From assembly GCA_964364175.1 (NCBI GenBank), contig CAYILR010000011.1, positions 35,965-99,964 of the forward strand: a stretch of DNA of 64,000 bases. The letters run 5' to 3'. The stretch comes from CAYILR01 sp964364175. GTDB taxonomy: Bacteria; Bdellovibrionota; UBA1018. A model generated the notes under the pieces. That model had not been told where the DNA came from, searched no databases, and saw nothing but the letters and a program-made list of their open reading frames with translations. The position numbers were made by a program, and so were the translations under genes. This document shows positions 1-8,316 of this stretch, piece by piece (positions within the stretch are counted from its first letter, which is position 1; every line of letters begins with the position of its first letter).

Positions 1-11
1 CTGTCTGCCTG

Positions 12-1250
12 ATGGTTTCAAGTGTTGCCTCCTTTCATGCTTGGGCTGAGAACCTTTCTCATGATGAATTGTACCAAAAGGTGTTTCGCCTATCGGATCG
101 GTATTATTGCATCAGCGGAACGCAACAGAGCGGGGATTGTGAGCTCACTACATCCGTGCAGTTCTTCTCGGGCCAAGATCTTTCCTTTCGATCACGTCTT
201 TACGGGAATAATCCTTCTCTGGATATTCAAAGAAACAAAAATCGCTTTCGAACTCAAATGGAAAAGATGGCCTCTGATCTGGCCGACGCTACGGAAGAAA
301 TGAGACGGTTTCGCGATGACAAACGAGAACAAGAAGCGAATAGCCGTCTTGATCGGTTTTTGGAGCCGATGCGGCGACAAGGATGGGCTGCTTTTCCGTC
401 TGACATTGCGGAGAAAAATCTTGAAAGGTTAGGAGATATGCAGGTCTCTTCGCTGCTGGCGGCCGAGCTCACTCACTATCCGCATTGTAGCCCTGAGTTG
501 GCTCTTTCTCCAGAATCCTATTTTAAAAGACAACCCCCCAGTACGACGATTCGAACAGCGGACATTATCCAATGTTACGAAGAAATTAGGCAGAGAAATC
601 GCACCGGGCATCGAACAGAATATTCTTTTATTCAAGGGATATTGAAATCACAAATGGGTTCGATTTGTGAGGACATTTTGACTCGATCCGCCCCAGCGGC
701 TTGTGCGGGCTCTGATCGAAAACGTCGGCAACTTAACTCAAAGTATATTGCCCATATGGGTGAGATTATGACCTCGGCAGCAGCGACAGCTGGAATCGTG
801 GGAGGTACCTATTTGGCCGGGAAAGCTGTGGGGCGGACTGCCTCTGCAGCAGCTTGTGGTTCTATCGGGCGCATCGTGAACCAGACCGTCCATTGGTCCG
901 AAGACAAACTTGCCACCTTGTTCAAAAGAGGTTCGAAGATCCTGGTTTTTGATGCTGCAGGTGTTGAGGCAGTCGAAGGCGTTGCAGGGCGAGGAACTTT
1001 GCGGCGATTGCTTGGACAGAGTGCCGAGGCGCTCGGCAAAGCTGTCCCTATTGCAGGTGGAGTGGCACTCACAGCAGCAGGGTGGGCCATTGTGCTATTC
1101 ACACCATCTCACGGTCTGGGTGAATGCAGTCTTTGTTCGAATTCGGGTTATATCGATTTAGAAACTCAATCAGCCCAGTATATTTCTAAGAATCTGGCTC
1201 CTTCGTGCCACCACTATGAGGTTGATATCAAAGCTGAGGGTTGCCGATGA
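12..1250 (+). CDS. Exported protein of unknown function, probably 5'-truncated by the window
   Basis: I do not recognise a family. The first residues (MVSSVASFHAWA, then ENLS) look like the end of a signal peptide, and the frame stays open upstream to base 3, so the true start probably lies before the window. Residues 70-125 are charged and probably helical. Residues about 253-285 and 343-365 are Ala/Gly-rich hydrophobic stretches that could insert in a membrane, and Cys pairs near the C-terminus (ECSLC) suggest an oxidising compartment. The stop overlaps the next ATG as ATGA, so the two genes are probably translated together. Function unknown. Confidence 0.75.
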   Translation: MVSSVASFHAWAENLSHDELYQKVFRLSDRYYCISGTQQSGDCELTTSVQFFSGQDLSFRSRLYGNNPSLDIQRNKNRFRTQMEKMASDLADATEEMRRFRDDKREQEANSRLDRFLEPMRRQGWAAFPSDIAEKNLERLGDMQVSSLLAAELTHYPHCSPELALSPESYFKRQPPSTTIRTADIIQCYEEIRQRNRTGHRTEYSFIQGILKSQMGSICEDILTRSAPAACAGSDRKRRQLNSKYIAHMGEIMTSAAATAGIVGGTYLAGKAVGRTASAAACGSIGRIVNQTVHWSEDKLATLFKRGSKILVFDAAGVEAVEGVAGRGTLRRLLGQSAEALGKAVPIAGGVALTAAGWAIVLFTPSHGLGECSLCSNSGYIDLETQSAQYISKNLAPSCHHYEVDIKAEGCR

Positions 1251-1966
1251 TATTGTTTTTTTTGAGACTAGGTATGCATTCGGTGGTTTGGGCTGCTGGA
1301 TTAGACGGTGTTTGTACGACTACTTTAAAATCCACCCCAACATTCGAAATTCGAGCTGCTGAGACCAGCGAAGCCGAACAAGTTCGAATTTTTAAAGAGA
1401 TGCTGGCTCAGGTCCCTGGTTTTAGAGAAAAAATGCCGACCAATCCGGCGCGCCTCACAAAACTCATCGAAGAAATCGAAAAAGGAAATGTAAGTTTTGA
1501 CGTCAGATCTTCGGAAAAAGTTCTCAACTACGAACTCAGAAGAGGAAGTGCTGTGCTAGGGAGGGGTGAAGTAAAAAATCCGAAACCACGCATACAGTCA
1601 GAGAAAGCCGTCGAAGTTATAGAAAAACCAGGCCTGCCCGCAGATCCTAAAGCGCCCTATCGAGCCAGCGTCTTGGATGCTCGTGAGGACTATCTTGTAG
1701 TTGAATTGACCTCTGAATCAGCTAAAGGCCAAGGAATGCATCCGCTCTACAAGACCTTTTTTGATTCCATTCCCAAAGATAAAAATGCGGATTTTGTAAA
1801 AGGTCTTATTATTCGTGTAGAAAAAAATAAAATCCAATTGAATGGAAAAGTAACACTTCAAAAACTATTCACCGACTCATATGTAGTTGAAGATCCAAAA
1901 TTGGCAGCAAATCTCATTGCCATTACTAAACGTATGGCAGAAAAATTTCCGCTGAAAAACAAATAG
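1247..1966 (+). CDS. Exported protein of unknown function
   Basis: A protein of about 239 residues whose N-terminus (MILFFLRLGMHSVVWA) is a plausible short signal peptide. I chose ATG 1247 because it overlaps the upstream stop as ATGA and has a GAGGG ribosome site about 7 bases before it; a TTG six bases upstream is the alternative. The rest is Lys/Glu-rich with no motif I recognise, soluble in character, probably periplasmic. Its coupling to the preceding exported protein suggests a shared job. It ends about 20 bases from the convergent operon on the other strand. Confidence 0.75.
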   Translation: MILFFLRLGMHSVVWAAGLDGVCTTTLKSTPTFEIRAAETSEAEQVRIFKEMLAQVPGFREKMPTNPARLTKLIEEIEKGNVSFDVRSSEKVLNYELRRGSAVLGRGEVKNPKPRIQSEKAVEVIEKPGLPADPKAPYRASVLDAREDYLVVELTSESAKGQGMHPLYKTFFDSIPKDKNADFVKGLIIRVEKNKIQLNGKVTLQKLFTDSYVVEDPKLAANLIAITKRMAEKFPLKNK

Positions 1967-1985
1967 ACCTCATTTGTCACGCGGC

Positions 1986-3293
1986 TTAGAGTTTTCCTCG
2001 GTAAATCTGACTCAGAAGATAATCAATCCCGCTGTATTCTGTTCCCAAGAATCCAGGCATGGGCGATGGGCGTGGATTCTTGTCCCTGAAATAATTTTTT
2101 CCAGGGTGAGTGAGCTGAAGCCCAGGACTATCCCATGTGTTGGGGAGCTGGTGCGTAGGCTCCGAGTCCATTTGTGAAAAAGCTTCTTCGACATCAGGAT
2201 CCGAAACAAAGTAATATTCTCGCGCGATGAGAGCGAGCATGGGATTGAGATCGAATTTAAGGAATCCACTTTTGATATAGACGGTCTTAAAAAGTTCAAT
2301 GTGGTTCGATAAGGCTTGCGGTTCCGACTCCAGCGCTAAAAAAGCACTGTTGATGTAAACCAAGGGATGGTTGTAGTAATTGCATGCCCACTTGAACCTT
2401 CTCTTCAAGCGGCTTTCTTCACTGCAACGTACGCGGGCTGAGCGTGCGAGACCTTTCAGGGTGAGCGTCCAGGAACGCAAGTCCATTGCTTTGTTATACA
2501 ACTCGGGCCAGCTCGTGCTTTTTTGGCCTGTCAGCCAATTAAGGGCCAACAAAAATGGGTATCTGAAATTCCAAACATCCGGTCCTCGCTTGACCACTTT
2601 TTGATCCCAGGGGCGTTTGAGTTCAAAATCATTTTCGATCAGGTAGGAGCGCATTCTTCCAGCCAGCGAACGAATCTGAGACCGAATCGAGGGATCGTCC
2701 ACAAGCCGCGCCACATTGACCAGACCAAAGAGGATGCCCGTATATTGATCCAGGCTCGGATCAACATCGGAGGGAACATCCGGCTGCAAGATATGTTTTT
2801 CGAATTCTTCGTCCATGTCATGTCGGATCAAGTAGCCCGAAGTGGGCCAGGATTTCACTGCCTCCTGGCGGATCAGGAATTTTTCGTAAGCAGTTCCGGT
2901 TCCTTGTTGGAATAAGTCGCGCGCTTTTTGCAGGGATTCCAATGTGGAGTACTTGGAGAGACGGTCGTAGGTGTCGAGGATTTCTTTGATTTTAGACAGA
3001 GATTCTGCACGGGGGTGGATTTGCAGCGAATAGTCTTTTGCCAAGACGGAAAGCAACCATCCTAAATAGTAAGTCGAATCCGGATAGACGTATCCTTCAT
3101 AAGCATCTGGGCAAGGGGCATAGCGCGAGTCGGGACCTGGGCAGTGGTGTCGTGTGGCCAGCAATCCACCCCGGAAGTGATTTTGAAAAAGCTTGTCCCA
3201 ATAAAATGGGTACTGCTGGGTTGGATCTCCTGCGAAGCAAACTTGAGAGAAAAACAAAATGGCGAGTAGGGATTTCTTGAAATCAATAAGCAC
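1986..3293 (-). CDS. Large exported protein of unknown function, last gene of the barrel/protease operon
   Basis: 435 residues with a clear signal peptide (LLAILFFSQVCFA, then GDPTQQ). Rich in Trp, Tyr and Arg, and predicted mainly helical from its sequence character; it might be an alpha/alpha-toroid type fold as in some glycan lyases, but I see no diagnostic catalytic motif. The GTG start at 3293 overlaps the end of the M23-like gene by 11 bases, so it is the promoter-distal gene of the six-gene minus-strand operon that starts at 6332. Context with an M23 peptidase suggests envelope or cell-wall work; this is inference. Confidence 0.8.
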   Translation of the reverse strand: MLIDFKKSLLAILFFSQVCFAGDPTQQYPFYWDKLFQNHFRGGLLATRHHCPGPDSRYAPCPDAYEGYVYPDSTYYLGWLLSVLAKDYSLQIHPRAESLSKIKEILDTYDRLSKYSTLESLQKARDLFQQGTGTAYEKFLIRQEAVKSWPTSGYLIRHDMDEEFEKHILQPDVPSDVDPSLDQYTGILFGLVNVARLVDDPSIRSQIRSLAGRMRSYLIENDFELKRPWDQKVVKRGPDVWNFRYPFLLALNWLTGQKSTSWPELYNKAMDLRSWTLTLKGLARSARVRCSEESRLKRRFKWACNYYNHPLVYINSAFLALESEPQALSNHIELFKTVYIKSGFLKFDLNPMLALIAREYYFVSDPDVEEAFSQMDSEPTHQLPNTWDSPGLQLTHPGKNYFRDKNPRPSPMPGFLGTEYSGIDYLLSQIYRGKL

Positions 3294-3867
3294 GGTATGT
3301 ATTTCCTTCCTTCAGTCCGTCGGGGTGATTCGACGTGTTCGTGAAAGTCAGTGGCAGAGACATGAGTTTATTTCTGGATGAAAAAAGATCCAAGTGTAAG
3401 TGCGGCAGGTCTGTCCCACTGGATCCCGATGCGGCGATTCGGTGTCCTTGCTCAACATAATCTCCCACGCTCATGGTCTGGGTGTTTTTCTGAAGGTGAA
3501 CATAGTCCGCTACGGTTCCATCCTCGTGAAGAATTGAAATTCGATTTTCGGCTTTTCCCCATCCCACATCCGAGTTCATCCAGATCCCAATGACTTTTCC
3601 TGTTCGGATGGCAATAATTTCCGTGCCGATTGGCATTTGAAAATCGTAGGCGTAGCGATCGGATCCATAGTGGGAAACAGCCCCGCAGTTGCCCTGGTAA
3701 ATTCGATAAGCTTCTCCAGCATTATAAGGCAAAATGTACTGTGTATGATCTTTGGATGGGTATCCATCGCACCCATCTGCATCCAAAAGAGTACCGCCTT
3801 GGTTGCTGCACGAGACCCAGGTTGAACCTAGGCTCATGACGAAAATAATGAGTGGAAGTGCTCTCAT
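3283..3867 (-). CDS. M23-family (LytM-like) metallopeptidase domain protein, exported
   Basis: About 194 residues starting MRALPLIIFVMSLG, a signal peptide ending near a Cys (WVSC) that is only a weak lipobox. The remainder matches the M23/LytM pattern: a HYGSDRYAYDF stretch (His...Asp zinc ligands), the IRTGKVIGI beta hairpin, and SSGTDLPHLHLDLF carrying the second HxH. M23 enzymes cut peptidoglycan cross-bridges in the periplasm. I chose ATG 3867 because it overlaps the upstream stop as ATGA; a longer frame to 3912 has no signal-like N-terminus. Because the key His/Asp residues are visible, activity is plausible. Confidence 0.85.
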   Translation of the reverse strand: MRALPLIIFVMSLGSTWVSCSNQGGTLLDADGCDGYPSKDHTQYILPYNAGEAYRIYQGNCGAVSHYGSDRYAYDFQMPIGTEIIAIRTGKVIGIWMNSDVGWGKAENRISILHEDGTVADYVHLQKNTQTMSVGDYVEQGHRIAASGSSGTDLPHLHLDLFSSRNKLMSLPLTFTNTSNHPDGLKEGNTYRAY

Positions 3868-4316
3868 AGCCGGACTCCTATAAAAGGGAGATAGTGCACA
3901 CGCCCCTGCCAAGGCCCGGTCGAAAAAATATGCCGCACATTGAAAGCAAAAAACCAGTCACCCTTGATTTGCATGCCGAAACCGATCAAGGCTGTTGGGG
4001 AAAATCCGTATAGCCCAGCGCTGTACCCAACACCGAGATCCAAGTAGGTCAGTTTTCCAAATCGCAGCAGTCCCGCAAGAGTCACGACCGGCGACTTGAG
4101 AGCAACGAGTTCAGGGAGCAGTGCAATTCCGAATCGATCTTGTCCTGGGAAGAAGCTCAAGCGGGATAGCATGCCTCCAGCGAGTTCAATGTCTTCGCCA
4201 TTTGCCTTCTGAACCGAGAAAGAGGGAGCGATATCCAATTGAGTATAGGCATAGCCGAGGGAACATTGAAGTAATGTAAAAAATAGGATTGCAAGGGCCC
4301 GGACCTTTGAAATCAT
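3864..4316 (-). CDS. Small outer-membrane beta-barrel-like protein
   Basis: About 150 residues starting MISKVRALAILFFTLLQCSLGYA, a signal peptide. The mature part alternates hydrophobic and polar residues with many Gly and aromatic residues (LGVGYSAGLYGFSP, GDWFFAFNVRHIF) and ends on a hydrophobic beta signal (PFIGVRL), as in 8-strand outer-membrane barrels. The ATG at 4316 forms ATGA with the upstream gene. It resembles the C-terminal half of the preceding metalloprotease gene and two other small barrels in this operon, so these may be paralogous. The ligand or partner is unknown. Confidence 0.75.
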   Translation of the reverse strand: MISKVRALAILFFTLLQCSLGYAYTQLDIAPSFSVQKANGEDIELAGGMLSRLSFFPGQDRFGIALLPELVALKSPVVTLAGLLRFGKLTYLDLGVGYSAGLYGFSPTALIGFGMQIKGDWFFAFNVRHIFSTGPWQGRVHYLPFIGVRL

Positions 4317-5428
4317 AGGTCCAACTCCAATCCAAAAAATGGAAGCCCGTCCACGCGCCACTTGCGAGCTACTCCAGACCAGAAACAAGTCGTCATGAGT
4401 GCGAACGCGAGCGACACATGAGGCGTCAGTCTATACCCAGGAGTGAACGCGATCATGACGCCTTTCCCGAGTTCAGAATGAGCTTTTCTCAGCATGTAAG
4501 TTCCGTCGATCGAGAGATGCCACGGATTTCCGATTCGCATTCCAAGCCCAGGCGCAAGCTCGTTGACCAATGAGTGATATCGATTGAAGTATGCCACGGG
4601 TCCCAACGTAAATTTTGGCCCACCGACACGGAGAAAGGTTTTGCTCCGAAAGGTCATGTTGACCAAGCCAGTGCCAGCGAAAATTCCTTGAACACCGGCA
4701 TCAACCGATGCTCTCGACTCTGTCCACGGGAGAAGCAAGGCAAGAGTGATGAGTGAGATGGTTTTTCGACGATGTCGTGTGATCCAATACGCCCAGCACA
4801 AAAAGAACCCTGTGATGATCATTGAGTTCGCGCCGCCACCGGACGAAGGAGGTGTGTGCTGATTCTGAATCGTGGCGCATCCTGCAGGTGCACGCTCATC
4901 TTTCTCTGGATAGAGCAGGGACAGCGCGTATTTGTCGTCGTCGGTCACTGTGCCGCGGTTATTGCCCATCGCGTAGCTCATCACAGCTCCTGGAGACGTG
5001 GTATGTGGCAATCCAGAACAGTGTCCGATTTCATGGAGAAAGGTATATTTATTCCATCCTATTTTCGCGACGTTCACTCGAACAATGCAGTGTTTTAGCG
5101 TGGCGTCGTCTTCGTAGTAAAACTCTTCTGAATGCCCTTCAGTAAAAGGATTCGGTGTTTTTTCTGCTCGAACCTCGATTGCAGCTTCCTCCAGTTTGTA
5201 AACTCTCTTGAATCCAATATAAGCAGTTTGCACGGAAGACCAAGCCCCAAAACAAGCTTCAATCATTCCCGCACCACCTGCAGCGGAGTCGGTAATATAG
5301 TAAGGGACCTCAGGGTATTCCTTGGAAATCAGCCAACGGGTCGATTTTTTGTGTCGGTCGGATGGCGCCGAAGCAATCAGAAAAATGGATGAAAGCAATA
5401 TCCATGAAAAAGTCCGATTTTTTTTCAA
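4313..5428 (-). CDS. Metzincin-like zinc metalloprotease with Gly-Gly/TM/Arg tail fused to a beta-barrel-like domain
   Basis: 371 residues from a TTG start that overlaps the upstream stop (TTGA) and is preceded by GGAGG. Residues 1-20 form a signal peptide. HEIGHCSGLPH at 132-142 is a complete HExxHxxGxxH zinc site and SYAM at 151-154 fits a Met-turn, so the first half is a metzincin-type protease. Residues 197-222 read GGG, hydrophobic helix, then RHRRK, the layout of GlyGly- or MYXO-CTERM sorting tails normally found at a C-terminus. Instead the frame continues through a second signal-like segment (224-234) into about 130 residues of barrel-like sequence. This may be a true fusion, or two genes joined by loss of a stop. 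Confidence 0.8.
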   Translation of the reverse strand: MKKNRTFSWILLSSIFLIASAPSDRHKKSTRWLISKEYPEVPYYITDSAAGGAGMIEACFGAWSSVQTAYIGFKRVYKLEEAAIEVRAEKTPNPFTEGHSEEFYYEDDATLKHCIVRVNVAKIGWNKYTFLHEIGHCSGLPHTTSPGAVMSYAMGNNRGTVTDDDKYALSLLYPEKDERAPAGCATIQNQHTPPSSGGGANSMIITGFFLCWAYWITRHRRKTISLITLALLLPWTESRASVDAGVQGIFAGTGLVNMTFRSKTFLRVGGPKFTLGPVAYFNRYHSLVNELAPGLGMRIGNPWHLSIDGTYMLRKAHSELGKGVMIAFTPGYRLTPHVSLAFALMTTCFWSGVARKWRVDGLPFFGLELDL

Positions 5429-5844
5429 AATGATACACCTCCTCCCACCAAGTACATCGGATACATTTCCCAGCCGCGTCCCTTCCAAGGATTGACCAAG
5501 GCGAGTTGATCGAGGCGGAAAAAAACTTTGGACCTTCCCAATGAAAAAAGGCGAAGTCTCACAGACACGCCTGGATTGAGGAGTCCTGGGTAAAGTATTC
5601 CGAGGTTGAGACTCGGAGACAAGAAGGAATTTTCCAAAAAATGGATTTGGTAAGCGATACCGAAAAACATGCTCCAATATTTTTGAACAGTAAATTCCCA
5701 ACGACCTGTTGTGAATTTGATTCCATAGGCTGCAGCTCCACCTGCGCCTGGACCCAGTGCTCTTGCGTGGAGTGAGATCGCTGTTGTGTCAGAAAACGCT
5801 GCGTTAGAAGTGAAGAGAAGGAGGAGGATCGTCATTGTTTTCAC
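5425..5844 (-). CDS. Small outer-membrane beta-barrel-like protein
   Basis: About 139 residues. The GTG at 5844 overlaps the upstream stop as GTGA, and the product starts with a good signal peptide (MTILLLLFTSNAAFS). The mature chain has alternating Gly/aromatic strands and ends VGGGVSF, a terminal Phe typical of outer-membrane barrels recognised by BamA. It is the second gene of the 6332-1986 operon, between another barrel and the metalloprotease. The specific family is not recognised; the assignment rests on composition and C-terminal signature only. Confidence 0.7.
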   Translation of the reverse strand: MKTMTILLLLFTSNAAFSDTTAISLHARALGPGAGGAAAYGIKFTTGRWEFTVQKYWSMFFGIAYQIHFLENSFLSPSLNLGILYPGLLNPGVSVRLRLFSLGRSKVFFRLDQLALVNPWKGRGWEMYPMYLVGGGVSF

Positions 5845-6332
5845 AAGGGACTCCCAAAATAGAGGCCCGCTTGAAAAATGATCATCGGCCAAGCTACAAA
5901 TCGTGTGAAAGTATCGCTGAGATTATTGATTCCAAAATAGCTAATCATCTCGAACTGAAGTCCAAAAGAAGAAAGTCCGATGCGGATTCCTCCTTTGGAG
6001 TAGAGCGCAGGCGTCAATCCTGGCATGGAGTTGATTTGGTCCATGTATGCACCGATTCCTACTCCGACGTAGGGGCGAATCACGTCTGATGAAACGGACC
6101 ATTCAGCTCCGCCCCCCATATGGCCGATCCAGTGAAGATAACCCAGATGTTTTTTGGGCTGGTTTGAACCCAATTGAAAGGTCAGAGCCCAGTGATTGAA
6201 GGGGATTCCAACATCGGCTGTGTATCCCAGATATCGGTAGGTGCTAGCAGGGAGTAAAAAAGCCCCGGCGGAAGTGGAAACACGGGCATGGGCTAGAGAA
6301 AGAAACACGAACGCACAGCCAGTGCTTCCCAA
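5841..6332 (-). CDS. Small outer-membrane beta-barrel-like protein, first gene of the operon
   Basis: About 163 residues from a TTG at 6332; no in-frame ATG gives a better signal peptide. The hydrophobic N-terminus (CAFVFLSLAHA) is followed by glycine- and aromatic-rich alternating strands (YLGYTADVGIPF, YVGVGIGAY) of the small barrel type. It opens a run of six genes linked by 4-base or slightly longer overlaps down to 1986, so one transcript probably covers all of them. The 73 bases upstream (6333-6405) are AT-rich and are the only room for a promoter; I see no confident -35/-10 pair there. Confidence 0.65.
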   Translation of the reverse strand: MGSTGCAFVFLSLAHARVSTSAGAFLLPASTYRYLGYTADVGIPFNHWALTFQLGSNQPKKHLGYLHWIGHMGGGAEWSVSSDVIRPYVGVGIGAYMDQINSMPGLTPALYSKGGIRIGLSSFGLQFEMISYFGINNLSDTFTRFVAWPMIIFQAGLYFGSPL

Positions 6333-6405
6333 GAAAATTTAAAAAAGAAACTCCCACTTTATTTTTCGAATCTTATCGAGACTGTAACAGAAAGGTTAGA
6401 AGCAG

Positions 6406-8274
6406 CTACTGAATTCTGTCTTCTCGTTTCACGCTGCGTAGATTCAGCGGCAGGATTTTTTTGCGGAGACGGATGGACTCAGGAGTGACTTCAATCCACT
6501 CGTCTTCGTCGATCCATTCGATGCATTGCTCGAGCGACATTTTGCGGATTCCAGAAAGCGTGACCAGTAGTTCAGCGTGAGCAGCTCGGATGTTGGTGAG
6601 CTTCTTGGCGCGGCAAGCGTTCACGTTCATGTCGTTCTCTTTATTGTTTTCACCGATGATCATGCCTTCGTAGACTTTCACGCCGGGACCGGCGAAAAGG
6701 ATGCCGCGCTCTTCGATGCTCAACAAAGCATATTCGACCGTGTCGCCGGTTCGATCCGAGATCAGGGCTCCGGAGGTCCGATGAGGCAATTCGCCCTTGT
6801 GGGGCCCGTATTCCAAAAGCTGTGTACTAAACAGTCCAGCGCCGCGGGTGGCAGTCAGGTAGTGCGATCGCATTCCAAGCAATCCACGGGTTGGGATTTC
6901 GAACTCCAAGCGAACTCGGCCGGTCCCTGACGTCGAAGCTCCGCCCTCGTACTTGGTCAAAAGTCCTTTGCGGGCCTGAAACATCCGAGTGACATCCCCG
7001 ACATAAGCCTCGGGCAAGTCGAGAACAGCGCGTTCCATCGGCTCCAGGCGTTCACCGTTATCGCCGGTTTTGTAGAGAACCAAGGGTTTGCCGATCATGA
7101 ATTCAAAACCTTCGCGGCGCATTTGTTCGATCAGGATCGCGAATTGTAATTCGCCTCGTCCCAGAACGCGGAATTGGTCGACGGCTGCCGTGTCTTCGAA
7201 TCGCAAAGCGACGTTGGTTCTGACTTCCTTCAGGAGGCGTTCTTTCAACTTACGAGATTGAATGGCTTCACCTTCTTGGCCCGAAAGCGGAGAGGTATTC
7301 ACCGAGAAAATCATTGCCAAAGTCGGCATTTCGACCACGATGCGGTCGATGGCGAGGACTTCCTGAGTTCCGACAAGGGTATCGCCAATTTGTGTATTTT
7401 CGCAACCTGCTATGCAGCCAATGTCACCGGCTTTGAGTTCTTGAACTTCAGTTTGTGCCAAGCCTTCAAAGGTATAAACGCGGCTGACCGTGAAAGCTTC
7501 GGTGATTTCGAGTTTTCCGTCCGGGCCTACACCTCGACGGAAGATTTTTTGGTTACGCGAAACAGTCCCAGAGGTCACGCGACCAATGGCCAGTCGTCCG
7601 ACATATTCGGAATAAGACAGGTTCGAAATCAACATCTGAAACCCGCCAGAGTCCTTCACAGGGGGAGGGGGCAGAGTGCTCAGCATGGTTCGGAACAAAG
7701 GTTCGAGTGTGCCTTTTTTGGTTCCCAAAAGTGAGGGAATTTCGTTCACATCCATCGTAGCCCAGCCTTCGCGGGCACAGGTGTAAACGATCGGGAAGTC
7801 GGCTTGCTCTTCGCTAGCTCCGATATCAATAAACAAATCAAAAGCCTGATTAACAACTTCTTCGATACGGGCGTCGGGACGGTCGACTTTGTTGATGACC
7901 AGAATGATTTTATGGCCCTGAGCAACAGCTTTTCTCAAAACGAAACGAGTCTGAGGGAGCGGGCCTTCCGCTGCATCCACCAGCAATAACGCTGAATCGA
8001 CCATTCCCATGATCCGCTCGACTTCGCCGCCGAAATCCGCGTGGCCAGGGGTGTCCACGATATTCAGCTTGGTCGCACCAATCCGAATGGACGTGTTTTT
8101 CGCCATGATCGTGATGCCTTTTTCACGCTCCAGGTCCATCGAATCCATCACCCGTTCCTTGATGATTTGGTGCTCTTGAAAAGTACCGGCTTGTTTGAGC
8201 ATAGCGTCCACGAGAGACGTTTTGCCGTGGTCGACGTGGGCGATAATGCAAAGATTGATCACTGGATGTGCCAT
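6406..8274 (-). CDS. typA: Translational GTPase TypA/BipA
   Basis: 622 residues, the normal length. The GTPase motifs are intact: AHVDHGKT (12-19), the switch I segment EKGITI (51-56), DTPGH (74-78) and NKVD (128-131). The rest follows the EF-G-like domain order of TypA with the C-terminal domain ending in a basic tail. TypA is a ribosome-associated GTPase needed for 50S assembly at low temperature and for stress adaptation. The ATG at 8274 is only 18 bases from the divergent outer-membrane gene; a strong -10 (TATAAT) lies just upstream, inside that gene's first codon. Confidence 0.97.
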   Translation of the reverse strand: MAHPVINLCIIAHVDHGKTSLVDAMLKQAGTFQEHQIIKERVMDSMDLEREKGITIMAKNTSIRIGATKLNIVDTPGHADFGGEVERIMGMVDSALLLVDAAEGPLPQTRFVLRKAVAQGHKIILVINKVDRPDARIEEVVNQAFDLFIDIGASEEQADFPIVYTCAREGWATMDVNEIPSLLGTKKGTLEPLFRTMLSTLPPPPVKDSGGFQMLISNLSYSEYVGRLAIGRVTSGTVSRNQKIFRRGVGPDGKLEITEAFTVSRVYTFEGLAQTEVQELKAGDIGCIAGCENTQIGDTLVGTQEVLAIDRIVVEMPTLAMIFSVNTSPLSGQEGEAIQSRKLKERLLKEVRTNVALRFEDTAAVDQFRVLGRGELQFAILIEQMRREGFEFMIGKPLVLYKTGDNGERLEPMERAVLDLPEAYVGDVTRMFQARKGLLTKYEGGASTSGTGRVRLEFEIPTRGLLGMRSHYLTATRGAGLFSTQLLEYGPHKGELPHRTSGALISDRTGDTVEYALLSIEERGILFAGPGVKVYEGMIIGENNKENDMNVNACRAKKLTNIRAAHAELLVTLSGIRKMSLEQCIEWIDEDEWIEVTPESIRLRKKILPLNLRSVKREDRIQ

Positions 8275-8287
8275 AGGGTAGGGTAAG

Positions 8288-8316
8288 ATTATATGCTACT
8301 TCGAAAGATTTGTCTC
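8288..8316 (-). promoter_or_regulatory. Candidate sigma70 promoter of typA
   Basis: On the minus strand TATAAT lies at 8293-8288, 13 bases before the typA ATG, and GAGACA at 8316-8311 is a partial -35 with 17-base spacing. The promoter overlaps the start of the divergent outer-membrane protein gene, so the two genes may compete for polymerase. Assigned by eye. Confidence 0.55.

Noticed and set aside
7174..7734. Plus-strand open frame of 186 codons inside typA
   Set aside because: It is a shadow of the GTPase gene; the typA reading explains every base.
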